Below, one piece after another: positions 48,900-57,117 of a DNA stretch of 64,000 nucleotides. The notes under the pieces were generated by a model. The model was given only the letters and a program-made list of their open reading frames with translations, searched no databases and was not told the DNA's origin. Where the stretch lies: positions 372,001 through 436,000 of the forward strand of contig NZ_JIAV01000015.1 of the NCBI RefSeq assembly GCF_000620645.1, given 5' to 3'. A program made the position numbers and the translations under genes. Source of the DNA: Nocardioides sp. URHA0032 (GTDB taxonomy: Bacteria; Actinomycetota; Actinomycetes; Propionibacteriales; Nocardioidaceae). Each line of letters starts with the position of its first letter. The stretch's first letter is position 1.

Positions 48900-50624
48900 A
48901 TGGCACGAGGCAACCAGGGCGACCCCACCGACTGGGTGACCCGGGCGGCCGACGACACGATCCGCCACGCCCAGCAGCAGTACGGCGAGGGTCTCGCCGG
49001 GCACGTCATCACCTGCGCGTCGGGGGCGAGCCCGAGCGGGCCGATCCACCTCGGCAACCTGCGCGAGTTCATCACCCCCCACTTCGTCGCCGAGGAGATC
49101 CGCCGCCGCGGGATCGCCGTACGCCACCTGCACAGCTGGGACGACTTCGACCGCTTCCGCAAGGTCCCGGCGGGCGTCGACCCCTCCTGGAGCGAGCACA
49201 TCGGCCGGCCGCTCTCGGCCGTCCCCGACCCGTGGGAGTGCCACGACTCCTGGGCGGAGCACTTCAAGGCACCGCTGCGCGCGGCGCTCGCGGAGCTGGG
49301 CGTGGAGATGGAGGAGGTCTCGCAGACCGAGCAGTACCGCGCCGGCGCCTACACCGAGCAGGTCCTCCACGCGATCCGGCACCGCGACGTCATCGAGGAG
49401 GTGCTGGCCCGGCACCGCACCAAGAAGGCGGAGCCGGCACCGGAGAACGAGCAGGAGGCCGAGGCGCTGGCCGACTCCGTCGCCGACGACGAGGACGACC
49501 AGCCGAGCGGCGCTGGCAACCTGGCCCGGTTCCCGTACAAGCCCTACTGCCGCCAGTGCGGACGCGACACCGTGGTGGTCACTGCGTACGACGACGAGAC
49601 GACCGACCTCTCCTACACCTGCACCTCGTGCGGCTTCACCGGCGTCACCAACGTGGCGACCCAGCACGAGGGCAAGCTGGTGTGGAAGATCGACTGGCCG
49701 ATGCGTTGGGCCTACGAGGGCGTCGACTTCGAGCCGGGCGGGCTCGACCACTCCACCCCGGGCTCGTCGTACACCGTCGGCAAGGAGATCGTGAAGCGCG
49801 TCTTCGACTTCCGGGCGCCGTCGTACGTCGCCTACGCCTTCGTCGGCTTCGCCGGGGTGCAGAAGATGTCGTCCTCGGCCGGTGGCGTGCCGACGGCCGC
49901 CGACGCGCTTACGATCCTCGAGGCGCCGATCCTGCGGTGGCTCTACGTCCGCCGGCAGCCCAAGCAGGCGTTCAACATCGACTTCGGCGCCGAGGTCGTG
50001 CGCCTGTACGACGAGTGGGACGCGCTCGGCAGGAAGGCCGCCGATCCCTCGCGGCGCGATGCCCAGGTGCTCGCGTTCGAGCGGGCCTCGGCGACCTCGA
50101 GCGCGGGGACCCTGCCGACCCCCGCCGTGGTCGCGCCGTTCCGGTTGCTCTCGTCGGTCGCCGACGTCACCGCGGGCAGCGCCGAGCTGATCAGCCGGAT
50201 CGTCGGCGACGTCGGCCACGAGCACGCGGCGGTCGAGGACCTCGAGCCGCGGCTGACCAAGGCGATGACGTGGGTGTCGGACTACGTGCCGAGCGAGGAC
50301 CGGACGACCGTCCGGTCGTCCCCCGACACCGAGCGGCTGGCCGCGCTCAGCGAGGACGAGGAGATCTGGCTGCGCCAGCTGCTCGACCGGCTGCCGGACC
50401 AGCTCGAGCTGGACTCGGTCACGGCGCTGATCTACGGCGTGCCCAAGCTGGCGCGCGGGCTCGGCCTCGACGACGCGCCGACCGACGAGGTGAAGCAGGA
50501 CCAGAAGGACTTCTTCCGGCTGCTCTACCACCTGCTCGTCGATGCCGACCGCGGGCCGCGGCTGCCCACGCTGTTCCTCGCCCTCGGCGCCGAGAAGGTG
50601 CGGGCCCTGCTCACTCCTCGCTGA
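48900..50624 (+). CDS. lysS: Lysine--tRNA ligase, class I
   Basis: A 574-residue class I (archaeal-type) LysRS charging tRNA-Lys, unlike the class II enzyme of most bacteria. HIGH-type motif ASGASPSGPIHLGNLRE near residues 41-57 and KMSSS in FAGVQKMSSSAGG. A zinc-type CRQCG ... CTSCGF pair lies near 220-250. An acidic insert (PAPENEQEAEALADSVADDE) at about 180-200 separates two parts of the catalytic domain. ATG 48900 has AGGAG at a long 11-nt spacing. Its end overlaps the DUF3151 gene by 14 bp. Confidence 0.93.
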   Translation: MARGNQGDPTDWVTRAADDTIRHAQQQYGEGLAGHVITCASGASPSGPIHLGNLREFITPHFVAEEIRRRGIAVRHLHSWDDFDRFRKVPAGVDPSWSEHIGRPLSAVPDPWECHDSWAEHFKAPLRAALAELGVEMEEVSQTEQYRAGAYTEQVLHAIRHRDVIEEVLARHRTKKAEPAPENEQEAEALADSVADDEDDQPSGAGNLARFPYKPYCRQCGRDTVVVTAYDDETTDLSYTCTSCGFTGVTNVATQHEGKLVWKIDWPMRWAYEGVDFEPGGLDHSTPGSSYTVGKEIVKRVFDFRAPSYVAYAFVGFAGVQKMSSSAGGVPTAADALTILEAPILRWLYVRRQPKQAFNIDFGAEVVRLYDEWDALGRKAADPSRRDAQVLAFERASATSSAGTLPTPAVVAPFRLLSSVADVTAGSAELISRIVGDVGHEHAAVEDLEPRLTKAMTWVSDYVPSEDRTTVRSSPDTERLAALSEDEEIWLRQLLDRLPDQLELDSVTALIYGVPKLARGLGLDDAPTDEVKQDQKDFFRLLYHLLVDADRGPRLPTLFLALGAEKVRALLTPR

Positions 50625-51039
50625 GCAGCTCCGCGTAGCCGGTCGGGCTGGAGTCGCGCAGGAACTCCGCGCAGCGCTCCCACTCGGCGTCCTCGCCGAT
50701 CGCGCGGGCCGCGAGGGCGAGCAGCGCCAGGCAGGTGAGGAAGCCGCGGTTCGGCTCGTGCTCCCACGGCACCGGTCCGTGGCCCTTCCAGCCGTTGCGG
50801 CGCAGCAGGTCCAGGCTGCGGTGGTAGCCGACGCGCGCGTATGCGTAGATCGTCACCGGGTCGTCCTCGGCCTCCGCGGCGAGGGTCGCCAGCGTGGCCC
50901 AGGCGAGCGGCGACTCGGGGTGCCGGCGTACGACGTCCATCGCGTCGGCGCCCGGGACCAGGTCGGCCGCGGCCGGGTCCTCGGGGAGGTGCGTGGGCGG
51001 GGGTCCCGCCATCAGGTCCGATCCGCTGAACGAGCTCAT
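50611..51039 (-). CDS. DUF3151 domain-containing protein
   Basis: A 142-residue protein: MSSFSGSDLMAGPPPTHLPED at the start, HPESPLAWATLA, YAYARVGYHRSLDLLRRNGW and GFLTCLALLALAARAIG. This is the DUF3151 family, restricted mainly to actinobacteria and usually near fba and purA. Helical, TPR-like; function unknown. ATG 51039 is chosen because homologues start MSSFSG. Confidence 0.87.
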   Translation of the reverse strand: MSSFSGSDLMAGPPPTHLPEDPAAADLVPGADAMDVVRRHPESPLAWATLATLAAEAEDDPVTIYAYARVGYHRSLDLLRRNGWKGHGPVPWEHEPNRGFLTCLALLALAARAIGEDAEWERCAEFLRDSSPTGYAELLSEE

Positions 51040-51076
51040 GGGAGCAATTGTCCACGGTCGGGTGTTAGGTGGACCC

Positions 51077-52591
51077 GTGACCCAGTCAGCTCCCCCCACC
51101 ACCACCGACCCGACCGGCGGGAAGGAGCCGTGGCCGGCGCTGTTCGCGCTGTGCATCGGCTTCTTCATGATCCTCGTCGACACCACGATCGTCTCGGTGG
51201 CGACACCGGCGATCATCGAGGACCTGCACGCCAGCGTGAACGACGTCGTCTGGGTGACCAGCGCCTACCTGCTGGCCTACGCCGTACCGGTGCTGATCAC
51301 CGGCCGGCTGGGTGACCGGTTCGGTCCCAAGAACCTCTACATGCTCGGCCTGACGGTCTTCACGCTGGCGTCGCTGTGGTGCGGCCTGACCGGCTCGATC
51401 GAGATGCTGATCGCCGCGCGCGTCGTGCAGGGCCTGGGCGCCTCGATGATCACGCCGCAGACGATGGCGATCATCACGCGCATCTTCCCGCCCGAGCGGC
51501 GCGGCGCGGCCATGGCGCTGTGGGGCGCCACCGCGGGTGTCGCCACCCTGGTCGGCCCGATCCTCGGCGGCGTGCTCGTCGACGGCTTCGGCTGGGAGTG
51601 GATCTTCTTCATCAACGTCCCGGTCGGCCTGGTCGGCTTCGTGCTCGCGCTGCGGCTCGTGCCGAAGCTCCCGACCCACAGCCACCAGTTCGACTGGCTC
51701 GGCGTCGCGCTCAGCGGCGCCGGGATGTTCCTCCTCGTCTTCGGCATCCAGGAGGGCCACCAGTACAGCTGGAACGCCACGATCTGGGCGACGATCATCG
51801 CCGGCCTCGTGGTGCTCGGCCTCTTCGTGCTCTGGCAGTCCCGCAACCGCAACGAGCCGCTGGTGCCGCTCGGGCTGTTCCGGGACCGCAACTTCTCGCT
51901 GGCGAACGTCGCGATCTCGGTGATGGGCTTCTCGATCACCTCGCTGTCGATCCCGATCATGATCTGGGCGCAGGTCGTCCGTGGCCTGAGTCCGACCCGG
52001 TCCGCGCTGCTGCTGGTGCCGATGGCGCTGATGACGCTCCTGCTCGCGAAGTTCGTGGGCGGCCTGACCGACCGGCTGCACCCGCGGCTGCTCACCGCGT
52101 TCGGCTTCGGCTGCCTGTTCGTCGGCCTGTTGTGCCTGACGTTCGCGATGACGCCGGACACCTCGATCTGGTGGACGGTGCCCCCGATGCTCGTGTTCGG
52201 TGTCGGCAACGCGTTCGTCTGGGCGCCGAACAGCGCGACCGCGACCCGCAACCTGCCGGTCCAGCTGGCCGGCGCCGGCTCGGGCGTCTACAACGCCACC
52301 CGCCAGGTGGGCGCGGTCCTCGGCTCGGCGGCGATCGCGGTGCTGATCGACTCGCGGCTCGCGGCCGAGGGCCTGCCGTCGTTCAGCGGGGCCGAGGGCT
52401 CGGGCTCCGGCGCTCCGCTGCCCCCGGCCGTCGCCCAGGCCTTCAGCGACGCGATGGCCACCGCGGTGCTGCTCCCGGTCGCGGCGTTCGTGCTCGGCTT
52501 CCTCGCGGTGCTGTTCTTCGAGAAGCCCCGCCACTCCGGCTACACCGGCGTACCCGCCGCCGGGTCTGCTGCGACGTCCTCGGCCGACTGA
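51077..52591 (+). CDS. DHA2-family MFS drug exporter
   Basis: A 504-residue membrane protein with about 14 predicted helices. LVDTTIVSVATPAIIEDL in helix 1, TGRLGDRFGPKNLYMLG in loop 2-3, FGWEWIFFINVPVGLVG. Substrate unknown. GTG 51077 is chosen as the closest start before the first helix; the divergent DUF3151 gene begins 37 bp away. It converges on fba with an 11-bp gap. Confidence 0.9.
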   Translation: MTQSAPPTTTDPTGGKEPWPALFALCIGFFMILVDTTIVSVATPAIIEDLHASVNDVVWVTSAYLLAYAVPVLITGRLGDRFGPKNLYMLGLTVFTLASLWCGLTGSIEMLIAARVVQGLGASMITPQTMAIITRIFPPERRGAAMALWGATAGVATLVGPILGGVLVDGFGWEWIFFINVPVGLVGFVLALRLVPKLPTHSHQFDWLGVALSGAGMFLLVFGIQEGHQYSWNATIWATIIAGLVVLGLFVLWQSRNRNEPLVPLGLFRDRNFSLANVAISVMGFSITSLSIPIMIWAQVVRGLSPTRSALLLVPMALMTLLLAKFVGGLTDRLHPRLLTAFGFGCLFVGLLCLTFAMTPDTSIWWTVPPMLVFGVGNAFVWAPNSATATRNLPVQLAGAGSGVYNATRQVGAVLGSAAIAVLIDSRLAAEGLPSFSGAEGSGSGAPLPPAVAQAFSDAMATAVLLPVAAFVLGFLAVLFFEKPRHSGYTGVPAAGSAATSSAD

Positions 52592-52602
52592 CCAGCTGGA
52601 CC

Positions 52603-53634
52603 TCAGCCCAGCGACTTCCCCGCGGAGCGGAGGTTCTCGCACGCCTCGACGACGCGGGCGGCCATGCCGGCCTCGGCGGCCTTGCCCCAGGCACGGGGGT
52701 CGTAGGACTTCTTGTCGCCGACCTCGCCGTCGACCTTGAGCACGCCGTCGTAGTGCTGGAACATGTGCCCGGCGACGGGGCGCGTGAAGGCGTACTGGGT
52801 GTCGGTGTCGACGTTCATCTTCACGACGCCGTAGTCGACGGCCGCGCCGATCTCCTCGGCGGACGAGCCGGAGCCGCCGTGGAAGACCAGGTGGAACGGC
52901 TTCGAGCCGGGCTCGAGGCCGAACTCGGTGACGACCGCCTCCTGGGCCTCCTGGAGGACCTCGGGACGCAGCTTGACGTTGCCCGGCTTGTAGACGCCGT
53001 GCACGTTGCCGAAGGTCAGCGCGGTCATGTAGTAGCCACGGTCGCCGTACCCGAGCGCCCGGGCGGTGGCGATGGCGTCGGCGGGGGTCGAGTAGAGCTT
53101 CTCGTTGATCTCGTGCGCGACGCCGTCCTCCTCGCCGCCGACCACGCCGACCTCGATCTCGAGGATCACCTTGGCCTTGATGCAGCGGTCGAGGAGCTCC
53201 TCGGCGATGTGCAGGTTCTCCTCCAGGGGTACGGCGGAGCCGTCCCACATGTGCGACTGGAAGAGCGGCGCCTCGCCACGCGCGACCCGCTCCTCGGAGA
53301 TCGCCAGCAGCGGCCGGACGAAGCCGTCGAGCTTGTCCTGGGGGCAGTGGTCGGTGTGCAGCGCGATGTTCACCGGGTAGTTCTTCGCGACCTCGGCGGC
53401 GTACGCGGCGAACGCGACCGAGCCGGCGACCATGTTCTTCACCGTCGGCCCGGAGAGGTAGTCCGCGCCACCGGTGGAGACCTGGATGATGCCGTCGGAG
53501 CCGGCCTCCGCGAAGCCCGCGAGCGCCGCATTGAGGGTCTGGGAGGACGACACGTTGATGGCGGGGAACGCGAAGCGGTTCTCCTTGGCCGTGTCGAGCA
53601 TCTCGGCGTACTTCTCGGGAGTCACGATGGGCAT
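52603..53634 (-). CDS. fba: Fructose-bisphosphate aldolase, class II
   Basis: A 343-residue zinc aldolase of glycolysis and gluconeogenesis. Zn and catalytic residues: IALHTDHCPQDKLDGFV (His, Asp), VILEIEVGVVGGEEDG, LTFGNVHGVYKPGNV and FHLVFHGGSGSS, then KMNVDTDTQYAFTR. Length matches the FbaA type. ATG 53634 is 6 nt after TAGGGT; GGAG is also present, so leaderless use is probable rather than certain. Confidence 0.96.
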   Translation of the reverse strand: MPIVTPEKYAEMLDTAKENRFAFPAINVSSSQTLNAALAGFAEAGSDGIIQVSTGGADYLSGPTVKNMVAGSVAFAAYAAEVAKNYPVNIALHTDHCPQDKLDGFVRPLLAISEERVARGEAPLFQSHMWDGSAVPLEENLHIAEELLDRCIKAKVILEIEVGVVGGEEDGVAHEINEKLYSTPADAIATARALGYGDRGYYMTALTFGNVHGVYKPGNVKLRPEVLQEAQEAVVTEFGLEPGSKPFHLVFHGGSGSSAEEIGAAVDYGVVKMNVDTDTQYAFTRPVAGHMFQHYDGVLKVDGEVGDKKSYDPRAWGKAAEAGMAARVVEACENLRSAGKSLG

Positions 53635-53640
53635 GCTCCG

Positions 53641-53646
53641 ACCCTA
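53641..53646 (-). promoter_or_regulatory. -10 element of fba (TAGGGT)
   Basis: TAGGGT on the minus strand, 6 nt before ATG 53634. Confidence 0.5.
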
Positions 53647-53756
53647 CTAGCGTCGAGCCGTGGTGCTCACGGGTCGGACGGCGGATGCGGACGCCGCGAT
53701 CGAGGAAGTCTCGCGGCTCCTGACAACGGATCGGCCGCCTGCTCCGTCCTCCTGAC

Positions 53757-54596
53757 ATGGACACCGACATCCGCGACGAGATCGAGCACTCCTTCGGCGA
53801 CGGGCCGGCGCACCCGCCCGTCGAGGACCAGCTGGCGGCGGGCCGGCGGGCGCTGCGGCGACGCCGGGGTCTCGTGGCGACGGCCGCGTGCGCCGCGATC
53901 GTGGCGCTCGGCGCGTCGTACGCCGTCGCCGGCTCCGGGGCGCGCGACGACGCCGGCACGCACATCGCGAACGACCCGACGGGCTCGGCCTCCCCGACGG
54001 CGTCGCCCTCCGACGCGGGCCGGGAGGACGACGTCCCGCTCCGCTACGTCGACGGGAAGCTGCAGCTCCGGCCCGGGGTGGTCGTGCACCAGCGCATCGA
54101 GAACCCGTACGACTACCAGCCACCGAAGGGGTCAGACGCCCTCGATCTCACCTGGCGCGGCCAGCGCAGCTGGGTCCTCGCGGACCACACCGGCCGCGGC
54201 TTCGGCTACAGCGCGACCGTGCCGAGCAACGGCTGGGCGAGCTTCGCCGCCTGGGTCGCCGACCAGGTGGGTGCGGCCGTGCCCGGTGACGACGGCTGGC
54301 CCGAGACCGTCCGGCTCGACGACCGGGATGAGGTGGTCGCAGCCGCCGGCGCGCGGATCGTGCAGCGCACCGACGAGCCCCGTCTGGGCGAGAGCTTCGC
54401 TTCGCCGGGGACGCGCACCGGCGCCGCGGTCGTCACCGTCGACGGCGACGAGAGGTCCTACTTCGTGGTCTGGCGCGTCGTCGACGGCGAGCTGGACGTG
54501 ATCACGACGCCGCCGCGGGATGTCGTGGGCGCCACGTTCGAGGAGCTCCTGACATACGCCCGGGCGCAGTACGCCTCGGGCGAGGGCCTCCGGTGA
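53757..54596 (+). CDS. Membrane-anchored protein, possible anti-sigma factor
   Basis: A 279-residue protein with a short cytosolic part (about 36 residues), one membrane helix (LVATAACAAIVALGASYAVA) and a large outer part rich in Trp and Gly (DLTWRGQRSWVLADHTG, FVVWRVVDGELDVITTPP). No zinc anti-sigma motif is seen in the N-terminus. Its TGA overlaps the GTG of a sigma factor gene (GTGA), so the two are coupled; the reverse of the common sigma-then-anti-sigma order. An anti-sigma or sensor role is inference from context. Confidence 0.55.
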   Translation: MDTDIRDEIEHSFGDGPAHPPVEDQLAAGRRALRRRRGLVATAACAAIVALGASYAVAGSGARDDAGTHIANDPTGSASPTASPSDAGREDDVPLRYVDGKLQLRPGVVVHQRIENPYDYQPPKGSDALDLTWRGQRSWVLADHTGRGFGYSATVPSNGWASFAAWVADQVGAAVPGDDGWPETVRLDDRDEVVAAAGARIVQRTDEPRLGESFASPGTRTGAAVVTVDGDERSYFVVWRVVDGELDVITTPPRDVVGATFEELLTYARAQYASGEGLR

Positions 54597-55084
54597 ACCG
54601 CTCGGCCCGGGACGCGGCGTTCACGGAGTTCGTCCGGGCCCGGCGCACCCACCTGCGCCGGATCGCCTACGCGATCTGCGGCGACTGGCACCGCGCCGAC
54701 GACCTGGTGCAGACCGCGCTGGTCAAGCTGTACGTCGCCTGGCCGCGGCTGGACCGCGAGGGCCGGGAGGAGGCGTACGTCCGCACCATCATCGTGCGCG
54801 CCGACATCGACGAGCACCGGCGGTCCTGGCGGCGGGAGCGGGCCGGCCTGCCCGAGGTCGAGCGGCCGGCCCGGGAGGAGCTGCCGGCAGAGGAGCGGTC
54901 CGCGCTGTTCGACGCGCTCCAGGCCTTGCCCACGATGCAGCGGAAGGTCGTGGTGCTGCGGCACTGGCTCGGCCTCTCGGTCGAGGAGACCGCGCACGAG
55001 CTGCGGATCAGCCAGGGCACGGTGAAGAGCCACTCGTCCCGTGGGCTGGCGGCGCTCAGGGAGACGCTGGCGGCTCGGGACTGA
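54593..55084 (+). CDS. SigE family ECF RNA polymerase sigma factor
   Basis: A 163-residue ECF sigma factor. Region 2: FTEFVRARRTHLRRIAYAIC, DWHRADDLVQTALVKLYVAW; region 4: LPTMQRKVVVLRHWLGLSVE, HELRISQGTVKSHSSRGLAAL. It belongs to the SigE-like group common in actinobacteria. GTG 54593 overlaps the preceding membrane gene. Confidence 0.9.
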   Translation: MNRSARDAAFTEFVRARRTHLRRIAYAICGDWHRADDLVQTALVKLYVAWPRLDREGREEAYVRTIIVRADIDEHRRSWRRERAGLPEVERPAREELPAEERSALFDALQALPTMQRKVVVLRHWLGLSVEETAHELRISQGTVKSHSSRGLAALRETLAARD

Positions 55085-55096
55085 GTGTCCACCCGG

Positions 55097-55768
55097 TCAC
55101 GAGCCGCCCCGCCAGGCCGCGCCGTCGGAGAGGTCGGCGTGCTCGCGCACCCAGGCGTGCATCGCGATGGCGGCGGCAGAGGACGCGTTGATCGACCGCG
55201 TGGAGCCGAACTGCGCGATCGAGAAGGTCCCGTCGCACGCCGTCCGCGCGCCCTCGGACAGCCCGGGACCCTCCTGGCCGAAGAGGAAGCAGACCCGGCG
55301 CGGCACCGTCGTCGTCTCGAGGTGCAGCGACCCCGGCAGGTTGTCGATGCCGAGCAGCGTCAACTCCCGCTCGTGCAGGTACGCCGCGAGCGCCGGCACG
55401 TCGGGGTGGTGGCGGACGTGCTGGTACCGGTCGGTCACCATGGCGCCGCGGCGGTTCCACCGGCGGTTGCCCACGATGTGCACCTCCGCGGCGAGGAACG
55501 CGTTCGCGGTCCGCACGATCGTCCCGATGTTGAAGTCGTGCTGCCAGTTCTCGATCGCGACGTGGAAGTCGTGCCGCCGCGTGTCCAGGTCGGCCACGAT
55601 CGCCTCGACCGTCCAGTACCGGTAGCGGTCCACGACGTTGCGCCGGTCGCCCTCCGCGAGCAGCCGCGCGTCGTACTGCTCCCCCTCCGGCCACGGCCCC
55701 TCCCACGGACCGATGCCGACCTCGGGCGGACCGTGCGGCATCGGGTCGTACGGCGCGCGCTCCTCCAC
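55097..55768 (-). CDS. TrmH/SpoU family RNA methyltransferase
   Basis: A 223-residue SAM-dependent RNA 2'-O-methyltransferase. Knot-domain motifs: DFNIGTIVRTANAFLAAEVH (motif 1), FLFGQEGPGLSEGA (motif 2) and GSTRSINASSAAAIAMHAW (motif 3). The target RNA is unknown. I place the start at GTG 55768 rather than GTG 55777, since TACCGT (55776-55781) ends 7 nt before 55768. An RNA methyltransferase stands near pyrE in M. tuberculosis too (as I recall). Confidence 0.9.
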   Translation of the reverse strand: MEERAPYDPMPHGPPEVGIGPWEGPWPEGEQYDARLLAEGDRRNVVDRYRYWTVEAIVADLDTRRHDFHVAIENWQHDFNIGTIVRTANAFLAAEVHIVGNRRWNRRGAMVTDRYQHVRHHPDVPALAAYLHERELTLLGIDNLPGSLHLETTTVPRRVCFLFGQEGPGLSEGARTACDGTFSIAQFGSTRSINASSAAAIAMHAWVREHADLSDGAAWRGGS

Positions 55769-55775
55769 GGCGGAC

Positions 55776-55781
55776 ACGGTA
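55776..55781 (-). promoter_or_regulatory. -10 element of the RNA methyltransferase (TACCGT, leaderless)
   Basis: TACCGT on the minus strand, 7 nt before GTG 55768. Confidence 0.5.
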
Positions 55782-55815
55782 GGGGATGCTTCATGTCGCG
55801 TTCACGTCCGACGGG

Positions 55816-55821
55816 TACCGT
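55816..55821 (+). promoter_or_regulatory. -10 element of the DedA gene (TACCGT, leaderless)
   Basis: TACCGT 6 nt before GTG 55828. Confidence 0.55.
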
Positions 55822-55827
55822 TGTGAC

Positions 55828-56556
55828 GTGATTCCCGCCCTCGTCCCGGCACCGTTGCTGCTGGGCATGGACTGGATGGACCCGAACTGGCTGCTCGACC
55901 AGTTCGGCGGGGCCTTCTACTGGATCAGCCTGGTCATCCTGTTCATCGAGTGCGGGCTGTTCTTCCCGTTCCTGCCGGGCGACACGCTGCTGTTCGCCCT
56001 GGGGTTGTTCCTCAACTCCGGCCGGATCGACGTGTTCGGCACGCCGCCGGTCGTCGAGGTCCTGATCGCGTTCGTGCTGCTGACGGCCGCGGCCTTCCTG
56101 GGCAACGTGGTCGGCTACGAGATCGGCCGGGCGATCGGGCCACCGCTCTACGAGCGCAACGGCCGGCTGCTGAAGAAGAAGTACTTCGACCAGACGGCCG
56201 CGTTCTTCGACCGGCACGGCAACAAGGCGCTGGTGATCGGCCGGTTCGTGCCGTTCGTCCGCACCTTCATCACCGTCGTGGCGGGCGTGACCCGGATGGA
56301 CCGCCGCCGGTTCTTCCTGTGGAGCGCGGTCGGTGCGGTGCTGTGGGTCGGCAGCATCCTGTTCGCCGGATTCACGCTGGGCCACGCGTTCCCGAGCCTC
56401 GGCGAGAACATCGACAAGGCGATCCTGGTCATCCTCGCCTTCACGGTCGTCCCGATCGCCTGGGAGCTGTGGCAGCGCAGGCGGCACCGCTCGCGGCGTC
56501 GGGCCGACCCGAAGACCTCCGGCGAGCCGACCGCGGCCGAGACCACCGAGGTCTGA
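55828..56556 (+). CDS. DedA family membrane protein
   Basis: A 242-residue integral membrane protein. FIECGLFFPFLPGDTLLFAL, GNVVGYEIGRAIGP and GRFVPFVRTFITVVAGVTRM (the conserved Arg/Pro loop) are DedA marks. DedA proteins recycle lipid carriers such as undecaprenyl phosphate and affect membrane potential. GTG 55828 is set by the leaderless promoter. It abuts pyrE tail to tail. Confidence 0.92.
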   Translation: MIPALVPAPLLLGMDWMDPNWLLDQFGGAFYWISLVILFIECGLFFPFLPGDTLLFALGLFLNSGRIDVFGTPPVVEVLIAFVLLTAAAFLGNVVGYEIGRAIGPPLYERNGRLLKKKYFDQTAAFFDRHGNKALVIGRFVPFVRTFITVVAGVTRMDRRRFFLWSAVGAVLWVGSILFAGFTLGHAFPSLGENIDKAILVILAFTVVPIAWELWQRRRHRSRRRADPKTSGEPTAAETTEV

Positions 56557-57084
56557 CTAGGCCCCCCGCGCCGCGTCGAGCTGCACCTTGGTCAGCACCG
56601 CGCGCACCTCGAGCCCGGCGTCGGCCAGCGGGTTCTCACCGACCGGGCTGCGGTCGATCGCGCACACCACGACCTCGACCGTGGCGCCGGCCGCCCGCAG
56701 CGCGTCGGTGGCCTCGCGCACGGCGCCGCCCGTGGTGATGACGTCCTCGATCAGCGTCACCCGCCGGCTGGCGACGTCCGGGCCCTCGGCGAGCTTGCAG
56801 GTGCCGTACTCCTTGGCCTTCTTGCGCACGAAGAGCGCCGGGCGTCCGGTCAGGCTGCTCACCATGGTCGCGATCGGGACCCCACCGAGCTCGAGCCCGC
56901 CCAGCAGGTCCGTGTCCGGCGGCAGCAGCCGGACCATCTCGCGCGCGACCCGCAGCAGCAGCTGGGGGTCGGCCTCGAAGAGGTACTTGTCGAAGTACTC
57001 CGTCGCCTGCTGTCCCGAGCGGAGCGTGAACTCCCCGGTCAGGCGGCAGATCGCGTCGATGTCGGCTGCCAGCGTCTCGTCCAC
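56557..57084 (-). CDS. pyrE: Orotate phosphoribosyltransferase
   Basis: A 175-residue enzyme making OMP from orotate and PRPP (pyrimidine synthesis). LRSGQQATEYFDKYLFEADP at the start, FVRKKAKEYGTCKLAEG (catalytic Lys loop) and the PRPP motif VTLIEDVITTGGAVREA. GTG 57084 is confirmed by TATTGT 7 nt upstream. Confidence 0.94.
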   Translation of the reverse strand: MDETLAADIDAICRLTGEFTLRSGQQATEYFDKYLFEADPQLLLRVAREMVRLLPPDTDLLGGLELGGVPIATMVSSLTGRPALFVRKKAKEYGTCKLAEGPDVASRRVTLIEDVITTGGAVREATDALRAAGATVEVVVCAIDRSPVGENPLADAGLEVRAVLTKVQLDAARGA

Positions 57085-57091
57085 GGGCCCG

Positions 57092-57097
57092 ACAATA
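57092..57097 (-). promoter_or_regulatory. -10 element of pyrE (TATTGT, leaderless)
   Basis: TATTGT on the minus strand, 7 nt before GTG 57084. It lies 7 bp from the opposing -10 of the aminotransferase. Confidence 0.65.
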
Positions 57098-57104
57098 TCG
57101 GCGC

Positions 57105-57110
57105 TACTGT
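57105..57110 (+). promoter_or_regulatory. -10 element of the aminotransferase (TACTGT, leaderless)
   Basis: TACTGT 7 nt before ATG 57118; the divergent promoters overlap each other. Confidence 0.65.
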
Positions 57111-57117
57111 CGGCCGC

